DNA of 64,000 nucleotides from Nannobrachium achirus (taxonomy: Eukaryota; Chordata; Actinopteri; Myctophiformes; Myctophidae), in NCBI GenBank assembly GCA_963921795.1, contig OY997658.1, positions 52,300,312 to 52,364,311 on the forward strand, given 5' to 3'. This document shows, piece after piece, positions 56,462-64,000 of the stretch (its first letter is position 1; every line of letters starts with the position of its first letter). The notes under the pieces were generated by a model. It saw only the letters and a program-made list of their open reading frames with translations, was not told the origin of the DNA and did not search any database. A program made the translations under genes and the position numbers.

Positions 56462-56794
56462 CTCTCATAACCTCCCACACTTTCAGTCTAGGGACCTCGT
56501 GTGGAGGAGTGCTGATCTTATCCAAAAAATGTGTGTGGGTAAGCAAAGCTTACATTGTGGATTGCATTGCTCCGTCACTGCAGTGGAGTTCGAGCACGCC
56601 TCATTGTTAGTGTGCTAGACATATCCACTCCCTGGCCAAGACCTGACTTCTGGCATGACAATATCATATTTTTTTATTCTAATTGTCCAATATCCTTCCA
56701 CTGGCACTCTGTCGAGATTCTTTGAATTGATACATTGCATATTACTGTATGTGGAGATGACTACAAAAGGTGTATTCATCACTTTTGCGTTTTT

Positions 56795-56797
<3 letters not shown>
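56462..56797. other. No gene seen
   Basis: No recognised feature. Confidence 0.3.

Positions 56798-56798
<1 letters not shown>

Positions 56799-56852
<54 letters not shown>
56799..56852. repeat. AC microsatellite
   Basis: About 54 bp of AC. Confidence 0.95.
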
Positions 56853-56853
<1 letters not shown>

Positions 56854-56854
56854 A

Positions 56855-57678
56855 GACCATTTACTTTTTTCATTTAATGTTTCATTCAGAATCAATTAAG
56901 AGCAAAAATATTGTTGTGTCATACAACAGGTCATATTGTGACTCACGTGGTATTAAAAGTCGTTTTTAATTGCTACTATTAGTGCTTTGGCCAAATGTTG
57001 CTATTAGCAAGGCAGTTATGCTCAAATGCATATTATTCTTCTGTCGAGCCTTTAACCTTTGTTCATCACAGTGTTATTGCTAATTACAGTAATTTGAATA
57101 ATATCATATTGCAATCGAATATTTGCAGTCTCTTTCACTGCCAAAATGAGCCCATAATCCTTCCTTATTATTGCACATTCATTTCAATTCATTTTCAAGA
57201 TCTTAAGAGCAACGTGTTAGACTTCTGGACAGACTGACCACAATCTTGGAGCCCTGCCACATTAAGACACATAATGGAATATACCACAAAGACAGTTCCA
57301 TCATATTGTGCTCAAATGGCCAGAGGCTGGGTGGGGTGGACCCCAGGTCTACAGTGCAGAGCTTGGTTGCGTTGTGGGATGTGGAGGCTTTGTGTTGGGA
57401 TTTGGTGAGGATTGAGCAGTAATGGGTGGGCAGTGTTGGGGAGAGCTCAGCTATCCCAGAGGATTCAACTGATGAGCCAGAATTGGATTCATCTGCTCCG
57501 TCTATCGATTTGTTTTTGCCACACAGAAACCCCACAATCCAGCTTTCAGCTTCTTCTTTTTTCTTTTTTATCTAGTTCTGAGGAACATGATTCTTCGTTC
57601 CATCTTCCCTGGCCTTGACTTTTGATTTTCTTTGTTGATCAGACCAGGGAGCTGGAGCAATCTAGGATCAGACCAGTA
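56855..57678. other. No gene seen
   Basis: No recognised feature. Confidence 0.3.
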
Positions 57679-57854
57679 TTAGTCTGAGCGTTTCGGGCAA
57701 AAATTGTGCACTTTACAATAAAAGCATGACATGTGGCACACAGTTATATCATATATCATATCATATGGAACATTTTTGGCTATAGGGACGTCGCAGATTT
57801 GTCTTGGGAAACTTGTGGGAGCCAATCAAAGGGGGTCAAACTAGGAGTTTTTCG

Positions 57855-58032
57855 GGATTCTGAATCCAACGCAAGCATTTGTTTTGTACGAAAAACATTC
57901 CTTTCCAAAAAACAGACCCCACAAAACTGTGAAAAGTGATTACTCATCACTAAACCATAGTTTATGGGGGCTGTTTTTAGCCCAAGGAATGTTTTTCGTG
58001 CAACACAAATGCTTGCATTGGATTCGGAATAA
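57855..58032. repeat. Foldback element, arms about 66 bp
   Basis: The left arm TCTGAATCCAACGCAAGCAT, TTTGTTTTGTACG, AAAAACATTCC has its inverse on the right (GGAATGTTTTTCGTGC, ACAAATGCTTGCATTGGATT) around a loop of about 45 bp. A loopless relative is at 35494-35600. Confidence 0.85.
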
Positions 58033-58051
58033 TAATTAAAAAAAAAAAAGA

Positions 58052-58053
<2 letters not shown>

Positions 58054-58121
<68 letters not shown>
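58054..58121. repeat. AC microsatellite
   Basis: About 68 bp of AC after an A run. Confidence 0.95.
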
Positions 58122-58123
<2 letters not shown>

Positions 58124-58129
58124 TCCCTG

Positions 58130-59785
58130 GCAGCATGTTGCGCCTCTCCCCATGACAGGTTCATCTGTTCCAGCTCTTGTGTCACAGTTCTGTGCCAGGT
58201 GGTTTTGGGAATTCCAGGTTTTCTTTTGCCTGGCGGGGTCCATCTTAACCACCTTTGTGATGTGGTCCTGCTCCATTCTAAGCACATGACCCAGCCATCT
58301 CAGGCGTCTGTGTGTTATTTCCTTGGTGATGCTCCGGCTCCCTGTTTTTTTGTACAGTTCATTGTTTGAAATTTGATTTGGCCAAAAGATCTGGCATATT
58401 CGTTTGAGGCATCTATTGTGGAACACTTCCATTTTCCTGGTGTCTGTTTTCACTACTCTCCAGCTCTCAGAACCATACAGTAGGACGGATTTGACATTGC
58501 TGTTATAGAGGAGCATCTTGGTTTTAATGCTGTATTGTTTTGATCTCCAGATGGAGCGGAGTTGGGAGAAGGCACCCTGAGCCTTTCCCAGCCTGGCCTT
58601 GATATCTTTTGATGCACCACTGTCCTTACTGATTAGACTAGATAGGTGAAATCTTCCACAAACTGAAGTGGTTCCTCTTCCACAAGGATGGGTTCTGTGG
58701 GGATGGAGTTGACACACAACACTTGTGTTTTGGAGGTGTTTATTCTGAGTCCGACCTGTCTAGCAAAGTTGTTAAGCCTGTCAGTTTTTGCCTGCATGTT
58801 GTTGTGGTTGGTTGATAGGAGAGCGAGATTGTCAGCTTAGTCAAGATCTTCCAACTGGGAGAATAGGGTCCATTGGATGCCTCTGGGTCTGTCAGCTGTG
58901 GTGTTGGTGGTGATCCAGTCTATGGTGGTAAGAAAGAGGATAGGAGAGATGATGCACCCCTGCCGTACTCCAGACTGCACGGGGAACCACTCAGAGATGT
59001 TATTTCCCATGATGACATTACACTCAAAATGTTAATAGAATGTTTTTATGAGAGAATTGATCTTTGATGGTATGCCATAGGAGTGTAGTATCTTCCAGAG
59101 GGTGTTTCGGTGGACACTATCGAAGGCCTTCCTGAAGTCCACAAAGTTGATGTATAGGGGTGTGTTCCATTCCAGGCACTGCTCTATTATGTTTCGCAGA
59201 GCAAAAATCTGGTCCATACATCCTCTTCCCTTCCTGAAGCCTGCTTGCTCCTGTCTAAGCCTGGTGTCAATGGCTGTCTCCATCCTGTTGAAAAGGACTC
59301 TGCAGAACACCTTGCTTGGAATAGATAGGAGTGTAATTCCTCGCCAGTTGTCGCAGTTCTTGGTATTGCCTTTTTTAGGAATTTTTGACGATAAGACCTT
59401 TGGACCAGTCTTCAGGGATGGTGTCACTGCTCCAGATGTTTTGGAAGAGGTCTGTCAGCACTCGTGTTGATGTTAGAATATCGGCCTTCAGCATCTCAGC
59501 ATGGATGGCATCGATGCCACATGCTTTGCCACTCTTCAGGGTTTGGATGGCGGCTTTAACCTCAGCAGAGTCAGGGGGTTGATGTTAATTTCCAGGATAT
59601 CATCTGTTGTTGTGTTGGCTGGTTGTTCTGGCTCAGGGAGGTTGAGTACTTCCTGGAAGTGTTGAACCCATCTGGCTGCTTGCTCGCACTCTGTTGTACA
59701 GATGTTCGCCATTCTTGTCCATAACATGGGTAGTTCGGTTTGTACATTTTCCACAGAGTCGCTTGGTAATCTTGTACACTGGCAT
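58130..59785 (-). pseudogene. RTE-like LINE reverse transcriptase relic
   Basis: In minus-strand order the readable pieces are as follows. About 59754-59590: HFQEVLNLPEPEQPANTTTD. About 59390-59032: IPKKGNTKNCDNWRGITLLS, RLRQEQAGFRKGRGCMDQIF, NFVDFRKAFDSVHR with the first catalytic Asp, and LWKILHSYGIPSKI. About 58650-58140: RLGKAQGAFSQLRSIWRSKQ, YNSNVKSVLLYGSESW, RRLRWLGHVLRMEQDHI and WNSQNHLAQNCDTRAG. Several frameshifts separate the pieces, and the active-site motif region (58880-59030) is broken. The QAGFRKGRGCxDQI and RWLGHVLRM words suggest the RTE-like group, with moderate confidence. The endonuclease is missing. Confidence 0.85.
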
Positions 59786-59869
59786 GTTCTAACTGTGTGC
59801 CAAATGTCATGCTTTTATCGTAAAGTGCACAATTCCATCAAAATACTGCCCAAAACGCCCGGACTATAT

Positions 59870-60225
59870 GAGGGTTCAGCCCCTAAACCATTGGATTTAA
59901 AGTAATACATTTGTCTTTTTCTATGATTTTGTGATTTCTTTAATTTTGTATTTGTCTTTTTATGACAATACAAACCATATTGTCTATACACATACAGCAG
60001 AGGGGGGGAGGGGGGTGGGAGAGAGAAAAACAAACAAACAAACAAACAAACAAACAAGCAAACAAACATCACACAGGGGAGAAAGATATTGAGAATGCTA
60101 AAGTGGTAAGGGAACCCCACATGTCAAGAACCACTGATGAAGAAAGAGAAACAACAAAGATCGTGAACATGAGAAGTAAATGTGTGTGCAGAGAATATAC
60201 ACAAGATAGAAAGGATGCAATTGTC
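59870..60225. other. No gene seen; ACAA microsatellite at 60028-60060
   Basis: A short run of about eight ACAA units and a purine-rich patch just before it. Otherwise nothing recognised. Confidence 0.5.
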
Positions 60226-60229
60226 ATGG

Positions 60230-60231
<2 letters not shown>

Positions 60232-60282
<51 letters not shown>
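60232..60282. repeat. GA microsatellite
   Basis: About 50 bp of GA. Confidence 0.95.
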
Positions 60283-60284
<2 letters not shown>

Positions 60285-60289
60285 CCCTA

Positions 60290-60793
60290 ATGAATGTGCT
60301 GCTGACTGAGTCACTTTGTGACTTGTGTCACTCTCTGATTACAGATGTGGATAAGAAGGTAAGGCAGTAATTAATCCCCACAAAAACCATTAGGCTATTA
60401 ATTATATTTAACTTCACTTCATACTTCGCTGTATAAAATAAATAAATGAAACCCTGAACATGCTAATCACTTAGACTCAGCACGCTCTCAAGATGAAATA
60501 GTCAAAGATTCAAAGAAAAAGTGAATACATACAATTATCATGCCTTAAACCGACTAAGGCACACTATTTGCATGTATATGTGATCCATTTGCATTCCTGT
60601 GATCCTCGGATCGCACCCTGGTGCAATTTAACATTCCTTTCTTATCGGCAATGCATCAAGTCAATACAACACAGCTTTGAATGTGGATTAAGGAGGCCTG
60701 CCTCAACTGCTAAGCATTTACGTGTCAAGGAATCATCTACTGTAGGTAAATGTAATTTTATTTGCTTATAGTTTGACGTGGATTTTACTATGA

Positions 60794-60795
<2 letters not shown>
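60290..60795. other. No gene seen
   Basis: No recognised feature. Confidence 0.3.
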
Positions 60796-60796
<1 letters not shown>

Positions 60797-60856
<60 letters not shown>

Positions 60857-60890
60857 TGCGTGCGTGCGTGCGTGCGTGCGTGCGCGTGCG
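60797..60890. repeat. TG then TGCG microsatellite
   Basis: About 58 bp of TG passing into about 30 bp of TGCG, the mirror of the arrangement at 400-458. Confidence 0.95.
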
Positions 60891-60894
60891 TGCA

Positions 60895-61955
60895 TGCTTG
60901 CGCACTACTACATTGTACAGTGGGTAGAGAGGGGCTTAATATCCTCCTCCTCTGCAATCTCAAAGCCGAACCGTGGGGCTTGATAAATGATCCAGGGATC
61001 AGAGAAATCCACCGGCAGATAGCTTCCTTCCCATTCTGTGGCCAGTCAAAGAGAGGAAGTGTCAGCTTTTTCACCCACTGAGTGATTTAGACTGCCATGG
61101 GAGAGGGAAATTGATGAGTGCCTTTGAGATTTATGACGCTTTCCTTTGCACATTAAATAAAAACTTTCTAACATGCTCTGAGAGCTGCTTTGAAAACGTA
61201 ATCCTACGGTGAAGTCACAAATAAATAGGAGGAGGAAAGGACAAGGACAGCTCATTGAATCTCTGCCCAGGACAACAAGTCCCATACACAGCTCCTGCTG
61301 AACGCACTATATGCACCGCAACATCACATATTACACCAAGAACATACCAGGGAGTAGTTTTATGTTCCTAAAAAAACAGAACACAAGTTGAGAACGCAGT
61401 ACCCGTTGTTAGAGCACCCAGGGCAGTACCTGCGTGTGCTGGCCTATACTCTGCAGGTCAGTTCTGAAAGCATTCCCCGCCCGTTTGTGTTGTACTTGTT
61501 GTACAGTACTTGTTATCAGAGTACCCGTTGTACCCGTTCTCATAGTACCCACAACCACACGACCGATCAGCTAAATATGGATATATGGGGACCCCTGGTA
61601 TCGTAAAGAACTCCTGATGTCATGTTGGCGACATATGTGAGCATACATAAACACAAATGGAGTTCTATTGTAGGCTACACGCTACCACTTATATCGCCAC
61701 AGCGACTCAAACATGACGCAAAGCCCTACCAATCCGATGGGGTCCGATGGGGTCCAACCTGACCCGATGGGGTCAGGTTGGCCAATCAGGAAAGCCGATG
61801 CCTACACCCACCCAACACACAGAGATTTGGTGCGTCTTCCACAGACCCGCGGACAGACATTTTTTTTTTTCACTTCTCTGACAAATATTACACAAATACC
61901 GGCTATTCAGCTTCAGGTCCCTTGGGATGGTTGACATACTGTGTGACTATAGTTA
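60895..61955. other. No gene seen; short tandem CCGATGGGGT at 61733-61785
   Basis: GATGGGGTC recurs four times within 50 bp. Otherwise nothing recognised. Confidence 0.4.
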
Positions 61956-61959
61956 CATA

Positions 61960-62660
61960 TTAAAGGGATATTTCACTTTCAAAAAGACTTTTGGTAATTT
62001 TATCATCTAATCAGGCTTTTATGAACACCCTGAACAGATTTGAATTTGCCTGATTCAATATTTAGAATAGATATTTGATGTAAATGTTGTCAGTCCTCCT
62101 CCTCCAAAAAACATTTTTTTTTTTCTTCTGGTAACTCATTACTACCCTCCTAATACGTTTTTTTTTTTTACTTTTTGAGCGGTGCAAACCGCTCCTATAA
62201 GTGTCCGTAGCCTTTTTCCTCAGCGTTTTGCCATAGTAAAATGTGTGTACGTAGCATCATGTTTGTCTAGTGATGTCATATGTCGTATGTCTGTAGCTTC
62301 TTTCCTCAACGTTTTGCCATAAAACGTGCCACCGCTCACTTCACATTGGGTGTGATTTTTTCATTTATTTTTAATAATTCTTTGGGAAAATGAAAAAAAT
62401 AAAAATAAAACAAAAGATTATTAAAATGAAAAAAGTTATATATATATATATATATATATATATAGCAAGCACATATTAGGAGGGTAGTATGAGTCACCAG
62501 AAAAAAATAATGGGTGTTTTTAATGAATCTATCATGGTTAAAATGGAGTTTGCAGTTACAATTGGTGATTAAAAACTAAAATTATTTAAAATTAAATTTT
62601 AAAAATTTAAAAACTGGTGTTCATAAAAGCCTGATTAGATAAAATGACCAACATTTTTTT
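61960..62660 (+). mobile_element. TTAA element, second copy, with nested foldback
   Basis: It starts TTAAAGGGATATTTCACTTT and matches 13750 onward (TAATCAGGCTTTTATGAACA, CCCTGAACAG, GATTCAATATTTAGA) and the right arm near 62625 (TCATAAAAGCCTGATTAGAT). The right terminus is lost into a T run. The GAGCGGT foldback at 62174-62360 and a TA repeat (62438-62464) are inside. Confidence 0.75.
62174..62360 (+). repeat. Foldback repeat with GAGCGGT ends, intact copy
   Basis: TTGAGCGGTGCAAACCGCTC at the left is itself a hairpin, CACCGCTCACTTCACATTGG and GTGTGATTTTTT form the right end, and internally CTCA(G/A)CGTTTTGCCATA occurs twice. It lies within the TTAA element and is missing from the 13750-14474 copy at the same point, so it inserted later. 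Confidence 0.7.
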
Positions 62661-62664
62661 TTTT

Positions 62665-63895
62665 TTTTTTTTTTTTTGCATAACCTTTGCTTCCCATTTT
62701 TGTCATCAACACAGCAGTCCAAGTAGACGTTCATTTGAATAAACAGTTCTGTGCAATTGGGTGCAATAGGGCAACTAAATGTCAGAGAGATCAGCACAGG
62801 CCTTCCTTGAATCGTTTCAGTGAGCTTATGCAACAGAGTGGAAACAGGGAGGGTGCATGGGTTTCCTAATGGAAGGATTTCACTCACTCCAAATAAATGA
62901 ATAAACTATACAAAAAAAAAAAAAGGCTGACTTGAGCTCACATCATCCCGTTGTTGAATATATTCATTTCATACATTAAACATGACATTCAATGTATCTA
63001 CAGTATTCACATAGACCTATTGCTTTACAGAGCCTACAGTAACAGTACAGTAAAATGAACCGAGGCTGCTAGGATTTGCTTTCCATTTACATTCAGCCAT
63101 TAGCCAATGCTCTTAAATGGAATAACTGAGTGAGAGAGTGAGTGAGTGAGTAAGGGAGCGAGCAAGGAAGTATGGGTGCTTGTTTAAGGTTTCTTGGACA
63201 CTTTGATGAGACGTGCCGAATGGCCAATCCCAATAAATAGACACACACGCATACAAGCACACATACAAACATGCCCACACACACACAGATCCAAAAATAA
63301 ACACTGTATTGTAAAAAATAAATAAAAAAAGAAGTAAAAAGTAAAGTAATTTTTTGGCTCACGTTATCACTGAATAGAAATGCTATTATGATATATCCCA
63401 CTGTAACCTACCTCTCTTCACCTCATAAACTAAGGACACCGGACTGTGATTCATTGACATTTTCCCCCTTATGGTCAGACCATATTGTCTGGGGCCCAGT
63501 TTTAATCTTCTCACCTTATTGCCTGCAGAAATAATGTCATCCCCATCTGAGACTCCTGGCCCTAAAATGTAAATCATTCTATTCACTACCATGTGCTGAA
63601 TACTAAACAACTCTGTAAGGCCTAGCGCATCAAATTGCCCACCATTCAAGTTGGCAAGCTATGGTGGACACAATTGTTTATTTTGAAACGATCGTTTTTA
63701 CGCAAGCGTGTGTTACAGTAGCTTACTGGATGTTACAATTCAGCAGGACAACAGAACTGATGTGCAATGTGGGGTAGAATGATTGGCATTTTAATATGGC
63801 CTATTAAATGATCAAACTAACATTTGTTGTGAAAATAAGCTACTGGCTACTAGTTTGATAAAACATTTGTAGTTTCTTGACGTATTCAAAAAGCA
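62665..63895. other. No gene seen; short simple repeats
   Basis: A GAGT tetranucleotide patch (63128-63155) and AC-rich bits (63240-63290). Otherwise no recognised feature to the window end except a short GTGC repeat at 63903-63930. Confidence 0.4.
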
Positions 63896-64000
63896 TTGAA
63901 CTGTGCGTGTGTGTGTGCGTGCGTGCGTGCGAGAGAGACTTTCAAAAAGAGGATCAGCACCATAGACAGTGGTCTCGCTTAGAATAGAGTACTGGGGTGG

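Larger units (their letters stand above)
57682..59864. mobile_element. TIR-bounded element enclosing a LINE fragment and a foldback
   Basis: 57682-57746 and 59790-59864 are inverted copies. The best part is 43 bp with two mismatches (TTGTGCACTTTACAATAAAA and GCATGACATGTGGCACACAG on the left). The outer tips GTCTGAGCGTTTCGGGCA and TGCCCAAAACGCCCGGAC match at 15 of 18, and TA stands just outside each, as for Tc1/mariner-type targets. The interior is the LINE relic and a foldback element. No transposase. Two independent inverted scraps are the alternative. Confidence 0.5.

Overview
The window looks like intergenic or intronic DNA from a ray-finned fish. The evidence is the very dense load of di- and tetranucleotide microsatellites, teleost-style CR1/L2/Rex-like LINE pieces, tRNA-derived SINEs, and many short non-autonomous hAT-like and TTAA-target DNA transposons. 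I see no intact host protein-coding gene. Nearly all long open frames are microsatellite artefacts or retrotransposon remains. The assignment to fish is an inference from repeat style.

Layout. 0-7 kb: SINE remnants, microsatellites, a foldback repeat split by a 1.1 kb hAT-like element (3887-4980), and a LINE C-terminal scrap (5237-5606). 7.4-10.1 kb: a decayed LINE reverse transcriptase interrupted by two hAT-like insertions, each with a perfect 8-bp target duplication. 10.4-14.5 kb: several foldback or inverted-repeat elements, including a TTAA element at 13750-14474. 14.6-20.3 kb: a hAT-like element with an 8-bp target duplication that has been colonised by two convergent copies of one LINE. 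The larger copy (15880-20270, minus) is almost complete, with a 2A-like peptide, an APE endonuclease and a reverse transcriptase, broken by one base in a seven-base A run. 21.4-25.8 kb: repeats carrying CCATATATGG boxes and a TAGG-rich minisatellite with a 263-bp duplication. 26-32 kb: mostly featureless.

32.9-34.9 kb: a short TATA-driven, intron-containing transcription unit followed by its own exactly spliced copy. The spliced copy reads as a CxxC...CxxC peptide and runs, across an AT repeat, into a 5'-truncated LINE tail. 36-41.6 kb: a C2H2 zinc-finger relic (39179-39862) and more hAT-like and TTAA elements. 44.59-44.97 kb: a miniature LTR element (TRIM-like) with a primer-binding site matching the 3' end of tRNA-His and a tRNA-like fold inside each LTR. 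47.2-48.5 kb: a roughly 438-bp tandem repeat. 49.3-50.9 kb: nested hAT-like elements. 53.6-54.5 kb: a TTAA element with a long hairpin. 57.7-59.9 kb: a TIR-bounded block holding an RTE-like LINE fragment.

A near-perfect palindrome of about 52-80 bp (arms reading roughly GATCTACAAGCTCACAACGC and its complement) recurs in seven full and at least seven partial copies. It lies inside at least four otherwise different transposon families. This is the most striking signal not explained by standard feature types. Everything here was read by eye, so boundaries without target duplications are approximate.
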